The notes: a model not told the origin generated them from the sequence alone. Shown: positions 53,820 to 62,844, counted from the stretch's first letter. The stretch is DNA of 64,000 nucleotides from Caulobacter sp031457805 (GCF_031457805.1 NZ_JAVDXI010000004.1:372001-436000), one strand, 5' to 3'. Program-made: numbers and translations.

Positions 53820-55169
53820 ATGAGGCCTTTCGCGATCGGCCTGACGGCCGCCCTCGCGGTCGCCGTACTCGTTCCGGCCGCCGTCATCTCGGCGCCGAAG
53901 GAACAGAAGGGCAAGCCCGCCATCGACGCCAAGGCGCGTGAAGCAGGCATGAAGGAGGCGCCGGCGATCATGCAGGCCAGCGGCGCCAGCTGCACCGTTT
54001 CGGACGCCCGCTATATCGGCGAGGACAAGAAGGCGGGGGCCAAGTACTTCGAGGTCGCGTGTAACGAAGGGATGGGCTTCGCGCTCGTCGCCAAGAAGGA
54101 CACCGCGCCGCAGGTCTACAGCTGCCTCGAATCGAGCCAGCCGGGTCCGGACGGCAAGGTCGGCGGTCTGGCCTGTATCCTGCCGGGCAACGCCAACCCC
54201 GGCGCGGGCCTCGACGCCTACGTCAAGAAGGGCGGCGCCAACTGCGAGATCGAGAACACCCGCGCCATCGGTTCGGGCGCCAAGAACTCGTACTTCGAAG
54301 TCGCCTGTAAGGGCGGCTCGGGCTATATCGTCCAGACCACCGCGCCGATGAACATCGCCGGCGAAGTCGCGGTCAACAGCTGCCTGCTGTACGAAGAAGG
54401 CGGCAATGTCAGCTGCAAGCTGACCAACCGCCAGACCCAGCTCCAGGTCGTCGACACGCTGAACACGGCCGCCGCGGCCGCGGGCACCAAGTGCGCGATC
54501 AAGGACAAGCGCTACGTCCTCAGCACCAAGGCCGACAACTACTTCGAAGTCGCCTGCGACGACGGCAAGGGCTACATCTACCAGCAGACCTCGGCCACCG
54601 GCGCCTTCAACCGCGCGATCCCGTGCGCCCAGGCCGGCTTCGTCGGCGGCGGCTGCACCATGACCGACGCGGTGGCCGCCCAGACCGAACAAGCCGGCTT
54701 CTACAGCAAGCTGGCCGGCAAGGCTGGTTTCACCTGCGACGTCGAGAAGTACGGCCTGCTGCCGACGAACGATCCGAAGAAGGAAATCGTCGAGCTGAAG
54801 TGCAAGGGCAGCGACGTCGGCGGCATCGCCGTGTTCACCGCCACCGACGGCAAGGTCTATGACTGCCTGACCGCCGAGATGAACGGCTTCCGCTGCTCGT
54901 TCACCAAGAAGGACACGCAGTACGCCCGTCTGACCAAGGACCTCGTCGGCTTCAACAAGGCCTCGTGCCAGGTGTCGGACGCCCGCATCATCGGTTCGAC
55001 CGACAGCGAAGGCTTCGTCGAAGTCGCCTGCTCGGACGGTCTGCCGGGCTGGGTGCTGGGCTATCCGATCGGCGTCGCCAAGCCGGCGGCCAAGGAGTTC
55101 CTCTCCTGCGCCCAGGCCAAGGGCATCGGCGGCGGCTGCAAGCTGCCGACCAACAAGCCGAAGGCCTGA
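53820..55169 (+). CDS. secreted protein of five four-cysteine repeats
   Basis: A 449-residue exported protein that I do not recognise. Signal peptide about 1-28 (LAVAVLVPAAVISA). The mature part is five tandem units of about 80 residues, each with four Cys: Cys, then YFEVAC, then a Cys, then a GGxC end. Examples are SCTVSDARYIGE...YFEVAC, NCEIENTRAIGS...YFEVAC, KCAIKDKRYVLS...YFEVAC, TCDVEKYG...VELKC and SCQVSDARIIGS...VEVAC. Twenty Cys imply ten disulfides in the periplasm or outside. ATG 53820 is chosen over 53811 since AGGAG then has proper spacing of 9. A strong terminator follows, so it is transcribed alone. Confidence 0.85.
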   Translation: MRPFAIGLTAALAVAVLVPAAVISAPKEQKGKPAIDAKAREAGMKEAPAIMQASGASCTVSDARYIGEDKKAGAKYFEVACNEGMGFALVAKKDTAPQVYSCLESSQPGPDGKVGGLACILPGNANPGAGLDAYVKKGGANCEIENTRAIGSGAKNSYFEVACKGGSGYIVQTTAPMNIAGEVAVNSCLLYEEGGNVSCKLTNRQTQLQVVDTLNTAAAAAGTKCAIKDKRYVLSTKADNYFEVACDDGKGYIYQQTSATGAFNRAIPCAQAGFVGGGCTMTDAVAAQTEQAGFYSKLAGKAGFTCDVEKYGLLPTNDPKKEIVELKCKGSDVGGIAVFTATDGKVYDCLTAEMNGFRCSFTKKDTQYARLTKDLVGFNKASCQVSDARIIGSTDSEGFVEVACSDGLPGWVLGYPIGVAKPAAKEFLSCAQAKGIGGGCKLPTNKPKA

Positions 55170-55194
55170 TCCAGGTCACGACCTGACAAAGAAG

Positions 55195-55226
55195 AGCCCG
55201 CCCGGAGCGATCCGGGCGGGCTTTTT
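55195..55226 (+). terminator. intrinsic terminator after the five-repeat secreted protein
   Basis: A perfect 12-base stem AGCCCGCCCGGA / TCCGGGCGGGCT with GCGA loop, followed by TTTTCTTT. Strong and simple; it lies 25 bp after the stop. Confidence 0.92.
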
Positions 55227-55253
55227 CTTTGGGCTGAAAGAGGCTGGACCGGC

Positions 55254-56792
55254 CTACATCGCGGCTTCGATCAGGCGCGGTCCCGGCGTCGCCATCGCGC
55301 GCGAGAACGCTTCATCGAAGGCCTCGGCCGTCGCGACGCGCTCGGCGGCCATGCCCATACCCTCGGCGAGCTTCACCCAGTCGATGCGCGGATCGCCCAG
55401 GTCCAGCAGCTTCGAGGCGGCGGGGCCAGGGTTGCCCGCGCCCGTCCGGCCCAGCTCGATGCCCAGGATGCGATAGGCGTGGTTGGCGAACACCACGACG
55501 GTGACGTCCAGCTTCTCGCGCACCACCGTCCAGAGGCCCTGGACGGTGTACATGCCCGCCCCGTCGCCGGTCAGGGCCAGGACCTTGCGGTCGGGACAGG
55601 CCACCGCTGCGCCGATCGCCAGCGGGATCCCCTGGCCGATGGCGCCGCCGGTCAGAGACAGCCAGTCGTGCGCCCGGGCGGCCTTGGTCTGGGTGAAGAT
55701 CGGCAGGCCCGCCGTCACAGCGTCGTCGGAGATGATCGTGTTCGTGGGCATGTGCCGCGCGATCGCCGCGCCGATGGCCCAGGCGTCCAGGCGTCCGGCC
55801 GGCGCATCGGGCGCGGCGTAGGTCTCGACCGGGCCCGCAGCGGGCGCGCCGAGCGCGTCGGCCAGGGCGTTGAGCGCCGCCGCGGCGTCGACCTCGCGGC
55901 CGCACAGCGTTTCGACCGAGCAACCCTCGGGAACCAGGACGCTGGGACGGTCGGGATAGGCGAAGAAGGCCACGGGCGTCTGGGTGGCGACCAGCACCAT
56001 CAGGTCGACGCCGTCGAGGTCCTTCAGGGCCTGCTCGCCGAAATAGGGCAGCTTGTCGGGTCGGAAACGGCCCTCGCCCCGCGCCTGGCGGGCGGTGAAG
56101 GTGTCGGTGAGAACGCGTACGCCGTGGGCGGCCAACCGCCCGGCCGCCGTCAGCGCCGCCTCACCGCAGGCGCCGGCCCCCAGGAGCAGGACGGGCTTGG
56201 CCGCGCTCTTCAGCGCCTTGGCGACAGCTGCGACCGCTGTCGCATCCGGCGCGGCGAAGGCGGGGGGCGTCACCACCGGCCCCTTCACGGTCGCTTCGTT
56301 CCACGCCGCGTCGGCCGGCAGGACGAGACAGGCGTTACCCCCCGGCGTCCCATAGCTGGCGACGATGGCTTCGGCGGCCAGCGGCCCGACGCTGTCGGCG
56401 GTCTCGGCCGACTTGACCCACACGGAGTTGGGCGCGGCCAGGGCGGCGATGTCGCTGTTGAGCGGCGCATCGAAGTCGCGGTGATAGGTGGCGTGGTCGC
56501 CGATGACATTGACCACCGGCGTGAACGCCCGGCGGGCGTTGTGCAGATTGGCCGCGCCGTTGGCGTAGCCGGGTCCCAGGTGCAGCAGGGTGCAGGCGGG
56601 CTTGCCAGCCATGCGGCCATAGCCGTCGGCTGCGCCGGTGGCCACGCCCTCGAACAGGCAAAGCACGCTGCGCATGCGCGGCTCGCGGTCCAGGGCCGAG
56701 ACGAACTGCATCTCGCTGGTGCCGGGATTGGCGAAACAGGCGGTCACGCCGTTGTCGGCCAGGGTGGTGATCAGGGCGTCCGCGCCGTTCAT
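55254..56792 (-). CDS. thiamine-diphosphate enzyme (acetolactate-synthase-like)
   Basis: A 512-residue ThDP-dependent enzyme. N-terminal PYR domain with the ANPGTSEMQFV opening and catalytic Glu in LFEGVATGAADGYGRM; C-terminal PP domain with LALTGDGAGMYTVQGLWTVV and the FANHAYRIL end of the ThDP motif. Usual database name is acetolactate synthase large subunit, but such stand-alone, roughly 510-residue forms are closer to benzoylformate decarboxylase-like enzymes and no small subunit is nearby. Divergent from the YhhN gene. Confidence 0.88.
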   Translation of the reverse strand: MNGADALITTLADNGVTACFANPGTSEMQFVSALDREPRMRSVLCLFEGVATGAADGYGRMAGKPACTLLHLGPGYANGAANLHNARRAFTPVVNVIGDHATYHRDFDAPLNSDIAALAAPNSVWVKSAETADSVGPLAAEAIVASYGTPGGNACLVLPADAAWNEATVKGPVVTPPAFAAPDATAVAAVAKALKSAAKPVLLLGAGACGEAALTAAGRLAAHGVRVLTDTFTARQARGEGRFRPDKLPYFGEQALKDLDGVDLMVLVATQTPVAFFAYPDRPSVLVPEGCSVETLCGREVDAAAALNALADALGAPAAGPVETYAAPDAPAGRLDAWAIGAAIARHMPTNTIISDDAVTAGLPIFTQTKAARAHDWLSLTGGAIGQGIPLAIGAAVACPDRKVLALTGDGAGMYTVQGLWTVVREKLDVTVVVFANHAYRILGIELGRTGAGNPGPAASKLLDLGDPRIDWVKLAEGMGMAAERVATAEAFDEAFSRAMATPGPRLIEAAM

Positions 56793-56921
56793 GGTCTTCT
56801 CCGTACCTGTGCCCCCTCCTTCCGACATTTCGCCGGCCGCGCCAACCCGCAGACGCTTCAAGGTGATTGCGCTCAGGGGGCGGCGCGGCGCAGTTTGGGC
56901 GAAAATCGGGGGGAAGAGACC

Positions 56922-57572
56922 ATGCCAGGAATGAGCGCGGCCGCGCGCTGGACGCTGATCGCGTCCGTGATCGCCGGGGTCAGCTATGTCGCCAGCTGGG
57001 GACTGACGCTTCCGCCCGGCGTCGAGACCGCCTGGAAGGGCGCGGGCGTCGCGCTTCTGGCGATCCACGCCGCGCTGCGGGCCCGGTCGCTGGACGGTTG
57101 GCTGCTGGCGGCCGTCATGGCGCTGGGGACGGGCGGTGACGTGCTGCTGGAAACGCACGGTCTCACGGTCGGCGCGATCTCGTTCCTGCTGGGACATGTG
57201 GTGGCCAGCGGCCTCTATCTTCGCCACCGCAAGCCTGGGTCGCTGGCGCCGCTGGCTTTGATCCCAGTCGTCGTCGCCGTGTCGTTCCTGCTGCCCAGCG
57301 ACCGCGCCGGCGCGCCGGGAATCGCCCTCTACAGCCTGTTCCTGGCGGTGATGGCCGCCACGGCCCTGATAAGCCGCTTCCCGTTGAAGACCGTGGGCCT
57401 GGGCGCGCTGATGTTCGTGGTGTCGGACCTGCTGATCTTCGGTCGCCTGGGGCCGCTGCCCGACAACCTGGCCACGGGCCTTGGTGTCTGGGGTCTCTAC
57501 TATTTTGGGCAGCTGCTGATCTGCGTGGGGGTCGCAGGGGCTTTGGACGCGGACCGCGCCGAGGCGGCCTAG
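56922..57572 (+). CDS. YhhN-family membrane protein (lysoplasmalogenase-like)
   Basis: A 216-residue integral membrane protein with about eight hydrophobic helices. The family motif GDVLLE (here GTGGDVLLETHG) and FLLGHVVASGLYL, plus late MFVVSDLLIFGRLG, fit the YhhN/TMEM86 group, some of which are lysoplasmalogenases; the activity here is not proven. GGGGGGAAGAG precedes the ATG at 56922. Confidence 0.85.
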   Translation: MPGMSAAARWTLIASVIAGVSYVASWGLTLPPGVETAWKGAGVALLAIHAALRARSLDGWLLAAVMALGTGGDVLLETHGLTVGAISFLLGHVVASGLYLRHRKPGSLAPLALIPVVVAVSFLLPSDRAGAPGIALYSLFLAVMAATALISRFPLKTVGLGALMFVVSDLLIFGRLGPLPDNLATGLGVWGLYYFGQLLICVGVAGALDADRAEAA

Positions 57573-57626
57573 CCCCTAACGTCTCTCGCGCAGATGAGAA
57601 CTCTCGACACCGCAAAGACAAATCTA

Positions 57627-57741
57627 TCGTCATCCCGGAAGCCTCGCAGAGGCTATCCGGGACCTAGGGGCCAAGCGCAGTGCGGTCGCCCCTGGGTCCC
57701 GGCGCTACAGCCCGCTAGCGGGCTTCCGGCCGGGATGACGA
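57627..57741. repeat. long inverted repeat (TCGTCATCCCGG family)
   Basis: Ends TCGTCATCCCGG (57627-57638) and CCGGGATGACGA (57730-57741) are exact complements; inside, GGGACCTAGGGGC pairs loosely with GCCCCTGGGTCCC, and AGCCTCGCAGAGGCT and AGCCCGCTAGCGGGCT form local hairpins. It occupies the convergent YhhN/ligase gap, so may also act as a terminator. Confidence 0.85.
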
Positions 57742-57774
57742 GGAAAAAGGATCTCGGCGTATTGAGTACGCCCC

Positions 57775-59577
57775 CTAGAACACCATCACCCCGGCATCGG
57801 GCGCCTCAGCGAACAGCCGCGCCAGCTCTTTGGGCCGCCGATCCCGCGCCAGGGCCTGGTTGATGTAGCCCTTGTCGGTCAGCTCGCCGCTCGCCGCATC
57901 GGGGGCGCCGTCCAGTATAAGGGCCCGGGCGATGCGGCCGCCGCCGCCCTTGGCCGCCGCGTTCATCCGCGACAGTCCCTCGGCGATGGCCGCGCGCACC
58001 GCCTCGGCGTCGCCGAGTCGTTCGGCCGCCTTCGCGTCGACGAACAGCATCAGGCCGACGCCCTCCTGTCCCTCACCGCAGACCACCGCGTCGGAGACCA
58101 CGCCGCCGATCGCCGACACCGCCGCCACCCGCAGGGCGCCAGCCGCGACGAAGGTGCCGCTGGCCAGCTTGAAGTTCTCGACCAGGCGCCCGTCGAACAC
58201 GAGCCCCGCCGCCGGATCCTCCGGATCGGCCAGCCTCGCCGCGTCGCCCAGACGGTAGAAGCCGTCCTCGTCAAAGGCCTGGGCCGTGGCTTCGGGCTGA
58301 TCCAGATAGCCCGGCGAGACCTGCGGCCCCTTCACGCGGATCTCGAACTTGCCGCCGTCGCCGGCTGGAACCAGCTTTACGGCGGTGCCGGGCGTCGGCA
58401 GACCGACCATCCCTGAGCGCGCGTTCAGCCAATGGATGTTGCAGGCGGTCGGCCCCGTCTCGGTCGCGCCATAGCCGGCGGCGAAGGTGATCCGCTCGCC
58501 CACCGTGCGCACCGCCACGGCCTGAACGCGGTCGAGGATCGACTGCGCCATGGACGCCCCGCCGTACTGCAGCACCCGCACCTTCTCGAAGAACCTGGCC
58601 GCCAGGGCCTCGTCGCGTTCCAGCTCGCCGACGAACATCGCCCAGCCGGCCGGGACCATGTTGTGGTAGGTCGTGGCCACCTCCGACAGGTTGCGCACGG
58701 TCTCGCCAAAGCGCCCGGGCACGGGCTGGCCGGCGTCGATGTAAAGCGTCCCGCCCCGGTGCAGCACCATGTGCAGGATGGCGTTAGCGCCCAGGCTGTG
58801 GCTCCAGGGCGCGGAATTGACCAGCACCGGCGGGTCGGGGTCGGCGTAGCAGGCCTCGATCTGCGCCGCGTTCAGCGCGATGTTGGCGTGCGTGCAGACC
58901 ACCGCCTTGGGTTTGCCGGTCGAGCCTGAGGTCAAGAGCAGCTTGGCCAGGTCGTCCGGCTGGGCCACGGGCGCCACCGGCGAGCTCTTCAACAAGGCTT
59001 CGAAGGCGATGTCGCCCGGCCGCGCATGGCGGCTGACCACGACCGGCAGCCCGGCCAGGAACGGCGCAGCCAAGGCGTCGCCGAACGCTTCGGCGTCGTC
59101 GGCGTAGACGGCGGCGGGCTTCAGCCGTTCGACCGCATGCTGCAGCCGGGTGAGGTCCGCGCCCTTCAGGCCGTATTGCGGCGACACCGGCGCGGCCGGA
59201 GCGCCCAGGCTCATGGCGGCGTAGGCGATCAGGGCGTGGTCGATCCCGTTGCGCGCCAGGATCAGCAGCGGCTGGCCCCGGCTGAGCCCCAGCGCCGCAA
59301 GCCCGCCCGCGAGCGCCTCGACCTGCGCCTTGGCCTGCCCATAGGTGAGCGCTCGCCAGCCCTCGCCGTCGCGTTCGGCCAGCCAGACCCGGTCGGGCGC
59401 CTCGGCGGCCCAGCGGGCCAGCGGCGCGGTCGTGGTTTGCACCGCATCCGAATAGGGCATGGGGTTGCGCAGGATCAGCGTCTCGCCCCCCTCGCCCTGG
59501 AGTCGCTCGACCTCCAGCGCGCGGGGCGCGTAGCGAGCGTCGCGGAAGGGGGCTGTGTTCAGGGTCGATCCGTCCAT
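57775..59577 (-). CDS. feruloyl-CoA-synthase-like acyl-CoA ligase (second copy)
   Basis: A 600-residue AMP-forming ligase, paralogous to the one at 28740-30605. P-loop LLTSGSTGKPKAVV, A5 motif YGATETGPTACNIHWLN, A7 motif GLVFDGRLVENFKLASGTFV and C-terminal ELTDKGYINQALA with the adenylation Lys. Proposed role: activating an aromatic or related acid as CoA thioester. A 16-bp inverted repeat lies 8 bp upstream of its start. Confidence 0.85.
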   Translation of the reverse strand: MDGSTLNTAPFRDARYAPRALEVERLQGEGGETLILRNPMPYSDAVQTTTAPLARWAAEAPDRVWLAERDGEGWRALTYGQAKAQVEALAGGLAALGLSRGQPLLILARNGIDHALIAYAAMSLGAPAAPVSPQYGLKGADLTRLQHAVERLKPAAVYADDAEAFGDALAAPFLAGLPVVVSRHARPGDIAFEALLKSSPVAPVAQPDDLAKLLLTSGSTGKPKAVVCTHANIALNAAQIEACYADPDPPVLVNSAPWSHSLGANAILHMVLHRGGTLYIDAGQPVPGRFGETVRNLSEVATTYHNMVPAGWAMFVGELERDEALAARFFEKVRVLQYGGASMAQSILDRVQAVAVRTVGERITFAAGYGATETGPTACNIHWLNARSGMVGLPTPGTAVKLVPAGDGGKFEIRVKGPQVSPGYLDQPEATAQAFDEDGFYRLGDAARLADPEDPAAGLVFDGRLVENFKLASGTFVAAGALRVAAVSAIGGVVSDAVVCGEGQEGVGLMLFVDAKAAERLGDAEAVRAAIAEGLSRMNAAAKGGGGRIARALILDGAPDAASGELTDKGYINQALARDRRPKELARLFAEAPDAGVMVF

Positions 59578-59584
59578 GACCTGT

Positions 59585-59600
59585 TATGTCGCGGGACATA
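59585..59600 (-). promoter_or_regulatory. candidate operator of the second acyl-CoA ligase gene
   Basis: A TATGTC-GCGG-GACATA inverted repeat with perfect six-base arms, 8 bp before the ligase ATG and within the divergent gap to the YCII gene. Its position would let a bound dimer block transcription or translation start. No regulator gene is nearby. Confidence 0.45.
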
Positions 59601-59731
59601 CCGCTGTTCAATCGGCCCGGCGTAATCGCGCCCCTCTCGACATTTTTTTGCGTCCGCTGTCGAATCCCTGTGACCCGGCGCGTCTCTGGGGTCGAGGCGC
59701 TGCGATGGTCGCGCGCCGACGGGAGAAGACC

Positions 59732-60082
59732 ATGCAATACGCCCTGCTGCTGTACGAGAACGAAGCGGTCTACGCCGAAGAGGGCGCCATGAGCCTGGAG
59801 GCGATCATCGCAGCACACGGGGCGCTGGCGGCCGAGCTCGCCGAACAGGGCGTGCTGCGCGGCGGCCAGGGGCTGAAGTCGGCGGACACCGCCACCACCC
59901 TGCGCAAGGCGCGCGGCGTCGACACCCTGCATGACGGCCCCTACGCCGAGGCCCGCGAGCAGTTGGGCGGCTTCTACGTGATCGAGGTTCCGGACCTGGA
60001 CGCCGCCCTGGCCATCGCCAAGCGCATCCCCTTCGCCGGCGACGGCGCGGTCGAGGTGCGCCCGATCATCGACGAAGATTGA
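59732..60082 (+). CDS. YCII/DGPF-domain protein
   Basis: A 116-residue protein of the YCII-related DGPF family: MQYALLLYENEAVY, then HDGPYAEAREQLGGFYVIEV with the family motif (DGPY here), and DAALAIAKRIP. These proteins are characteristic partners of ECF42 sigma factors. The stop overlaps the sigma gene start (TTGA). GGGAGAAG precedes the ATG. Confidence 0.92.
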   Translation: MQYALLLYENEAVYAEEGAMSLEAIIAAHGALAAELAEQGVLRGGQGLKSADTATTLRKARGVDTLHDGPYAEAREQLGGFYVIEVPDLDAALAIAKRIPFAGDGAVEVRPIIDED

Positions 60083-61353
60083 GCCTTCTCGACCAGACGG
60101 CGCGGCGGGACGGCGGCAAGATCGTCGCCGCCTTGGCCGCTGCTTTCCGCGACCTCGATCTGGCCGAGGAGGCCTACGCCGAGGCCTGTGCGCGGGCGGC
60201 GGCGGTGTGGCCCGCCGCGCCGCCGCTGGATCCTGCGGCCTGGCTCTACGCCACCGCCCGACGCTACGCCCTCGATATGATCCGCAGGCGGAATGTTCGC
60301 CGGCGAGGCGCGCCCGAACTACCCGAACCGCCGCCCTCGGCTGAGGATGTCCTCACCGCCGACGATCGCCTCATCCCGGACGAGCGGCTGCGCCTGATCT
60401 TCGTCTGCTGCCATCCGGCGGTCGCTCCTGAGTCGCGCGCCGCCCTGACCCTGCGCCTCGTCTGCGGCCTCTCGGTCGCCGAGATCGCCCGCGCTTTCCT
60501 GGTCGCCGAACCGGCCATGTTCCAGCGCCTGACCCGCGCCAAGAAGAAGATCGCGCAGGCGGGCGTGTCGTTCGAGGTCCCCGGACCCGAGGCCTGGCCC
60601 GAACGGATGGCGGCGGTGCTGTCGACCCTGGAAGTCGCCTACGCCCGCGCCCACGAGGACGCCGCAGGCTCGGGTCCGCACGCCGGCTACGCCCGCGAGA
60701 TGCTGGACCTGACCGCCGTGCTGGCCGACCTGACGCCGGACGAGCCCGAGGCGCTGGCCTTCGCCGCCCTGGTGCGTTTCGCCGAGGCGCGGCGGCCGGC
60801 GCGAGTGGACGCCGATGGCGCGATGGTTCCCCTGGCGGAGCAGGATCCCAAGCGGTGGAACCGCGCGCTGATCGCAGAAGGAGACGCTCTGCTACGCCGC
60901 GCCGCGCGGCTCAACCGTCCAGGCCTCCGACAACTGCGCGCGGCGTTGCACGGCGCATGGGCGCTGCGCCGATCTCTGGCGGAGCCGCCGCCATGGGCGA
61001 CTCTGTTGGCGCTGTACGACCTGCTCCTGCAAACGGGCGAAGACCCGTTCGTGCGCCTCAACCGCGCCGTCGTGCTGGCGGAGGTCGCAGGACCGGCGGC
61101 GGCCCTTGCCGAGATCGAGGCGTTGGACGCTGAGCGGCTGGAGGGTTTCCAGCCCTATCATGCCGTCAAGGCGGACCTGTTGGCGCGGCTGGGACGCGTT
61201 GAGGAGGCGTTGGGAGCCTATAACCGGGCGCTGGACATGGCGCCGGGCGACGCGGAGCGGGTGTGGTTGATGCGTCGGCGGGCGGACATGCTCCATCCGC
61301 ACAAAACACCCGACCTCCCCGGCGAATGCCGGGGTCCAGATGGAGAACCCTGA
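60079..61353 (+). CDS. ECF42-type sigma factor with C-terminal TPR-like extension
   Basis: A 424-residue sigma factor of the DUF6596/ECF42 type. Sigma-2 region about 10-80 (RDLDLAEEAYAEACARAAAV), sigma-4 about 115-170 (RAALTLRLVCGLSVAEIARA), then a long helical extension (about 185-410) with TPR-like repeats (ALGAYNRALDMAP). In Streptomyces the extension is needed for activity. The TTG start overlaps the YCII stop. The last 14 codons (DLPGECRGPDGEP) come from the palindromic repeat at 61310-61436, which provides the stop. Confidence 0.88.
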   Translation: MSLLDQTARRDGGKIVAALAAAFRDLDLAEEAYAEACARAAAVWPAAPPLDPAAWLYATARRYALDMIRRRNVRRRGAPELPEPPPSAEDVLTADDRLIPDERLRLIFVCCHPAVAPESRAALTLRLVCGLSVAEIARAFLVAEPAMFQRLTRAKKKIAQAGVSFEVPGPEAWPERMAAVLSTLEVAYARAHEDAAGSGPHAGYAREMLDLTAVLADLTPDEPEALAFAALVRFAEARRPARVDADGAMVPLAEQDPKRWNRALIAEGDALLRRAARLNRPGLRQLRAALHGAWALRRSLAEPPPWATLLALYDLLLQTGEDPFVRLNRAVVLAEVAGPAAALAEIEALDAERLEGFQPYHAVKADLLARLGRVEEALGAYNRALDMAPGDAERVWLMRRRADMLHPHKTPDLPGECRGPDGEP

Positions 61354-61436
61354 GCCTGCGCAAGCTGGCGGCGCGCTCCGTCCCGTCAGCCCCAAAGCCA
61401 TACGATCTGGGCCCCGGCATTCGCCGGGGAGGTCGG
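61310..61436. repeat. long inverted repeat with 32-base arms at the sigma-factor 3' end
   Basis: Arms 61310-61341 (CCGACCTCCCCGGCGAATGC, then CGGGGTCCAGAT) and 61405-61436 are complementary at 31 of 32 positions, with a 63-base centre. The left arm codes for the end of the sigma factor; the right arm reaches the dihydroorotase-like gene's stop. It can also serve as a bidirectional terminator. Confidence 0.9.
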
Positions 61437-61439
61437 AGG

Positions 61440-62774
61440 TTATTGCGCCAGCGTTTCCAGGAACCGCACCGGCTCGCCCTTGCCCTCGGCGATGATCTCG
61501 TCGTCGCGCATCACCACGATGCCGCGCACGATGGTCGCCACCGGCCAGGCCTTGGCCTCGAAGCCGTCGAACGGCGTCCAGCCCGAGCGGGTGGCCATCC
61601 AGTCGTGGGTGATGACCCGGCGGGCCTTCATGTCGACGATGGTGAAGTCGGCGTCGAAGCCCTCGGCGATGCGCCCCTTGTCCGCCAGGCCGAAGATGCG
61701 GTTCACGCCATGGCTGGTCAGGTCGACGAAGCGCTCGAGGGTCAGCCGCCCGTCGACCACGTGGGTCAGCATGATCGGCACCAGGGTCTGGACGCCCGGC
61801 ATGCCCGACGGCGAGGCCGGATAGGGGCGCGCCTTTTCCTCGCGGGTGTGCGGCGCATGGTCGGAACCCAGCACGTCGGCGATGCCGGCGTCGATCCCGC
61901 GCCAGACGCCCGCCACATGGTAGGCGTCACGGATCGGCGGGTTCATCTGGGCGAAGCCCTTCAGCCGCTCATAGGCCTCCGGCGCGACCAGGGTCAGGTG
62001 CTGGGGCGTGACCTCGACGCTGGCCACGTCCTTGTTCTCGGCCAGGAAGTCGATCTCTTCCTTGGTCGTCACGTGCAGCACGTGGATGCGCTTGCCCAGG
62101 CTCTTGGCGATGCGCACGAGTCGATGGGTCGACTGCAGGGCCGCCTGGGCGTCGCGCACCTCCGGGTGGCTCGTCCAGTCGCCGGGGCGGACCAGGCTGC
62201 GGCGCTCGGCCAAGCGGTACTCGTCCTCGGAGTGGAAGGCCGCGCGGCGGTTGACGTGGCGCAGCACGTTCTCGACGCCCTCGTCGTCCTGCACCAGCAG
62301 CGAGCCGGTCGATGCGCCCATGAACACCTTGATGCCGCAGCAGCCCGGAAGCCGTTCCAGCTCGCCCAGGAAGGTGGCGTTCTCGTGGGTGCCGCCGACG
62401 TAGAAGGCGTGGTCGGTGTGCATCCGGTTCTTGGCCCGCGCCAGCTTGTCGGCCAAGGCGTCCGGGTCGGTGGTGGTCGGCTCGGTGTTGGGCATCTCGA
62501 AGACGGCCGTGACGCCGCCCAGGGCCGCGCCGCGCGAGCCGCTTTCGAGATCTTCCTTCCACTCCAGGCCCGGCTCGCGGAAGTGCACCTGGCTGTCGAT
62601 GACGCCCGGCAGGACCGTCAGGCCCGTGGCGTCGAACACCTCGCCGGCGCTGGCTTGCGAGAGGTCGCCGATCGCGACGATCTTGCCGCCGCGCACGCCG
62701 ATGTCGATGAAGCCGCGGCCGGCATGGTTCACCACCTCGCCGCCACGCACGATCAGGTCGAAGGTCTGGGTCAT
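61440..62774 (-). CDS. pyrC: dihydroorotase-family amidohydrolase (class with DSQVHFREPG)
   Basis: A 444-residue cyclic amidohydrolase that should interconvert carbamoyl-aspartate and dihydroorotate in pyrimidine synthesis. Seen: GVIDSQVHFREPG, FEMPNTEP, GIKVFMGASTG with the metal-bridging Lys region, HSEDEYR, HVLHVTTKEE and GSDHAPHTREEKA with the catalytic Asp. The first metal site has Gln-Val-His instead of the usual His-Val-His, as in one known bacterial DHOase subfamily; activity should be checked. ATG 62774 is used. Confidence 0.85.
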   Translation of the reverse strand: MTQTFDLIVRGGEVVNHAGRGFIDIGVRGGKIVAIGDLSQASAGEVFDATGLTVLPGVIDSQVHFREPGLEWKEDLESGSRGAALGGVTAVFEMPNTEPTTTDPDALADKLARAKNRMHTDHAFYVGGTHENATFLGELERLPGCCGIKVFMGASTGSLLVQDDEGVENVLRHVNRRAAFHSEDEYRLAERRSLVRPGDWTSHPEVRDAQAALQSTHRLVRIAKSLGKRIHVLHVTTKEEIDFLAENKDVASVEVTPQHLTLVAPEAYERLKGFAQMNPPIRDAYHVAGVWRGIDAGIADVLGSDHAPHTREEKARPYPASPSGMPGVQTLVPIMLTHVVDGRLTLERFVDLTSHGVNRIFGLADKGRIAEGFDADFTIVDMKARRVITHDWMATRSGWTPFDGFEAKAWPVATIVRGIVVMRDDEIIAEGKGEPVRFLETLAQ

Positions 62775-62844
62775 GGGACGGCTCCTGAGGGTTTCCGGCG
62801 ATCTAGGACGATCGACCGGAACAGGCAACCATTTGGTCCCGACC

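Noticed and set aside
55479..56921. Plus-strand extension of the YhhN frame over the ThDP enzyme gene
   Set aside because: The YhhN homology starts at 56922 with a strong ribosome site; the upstream part is antisense to a conserved enzyme.
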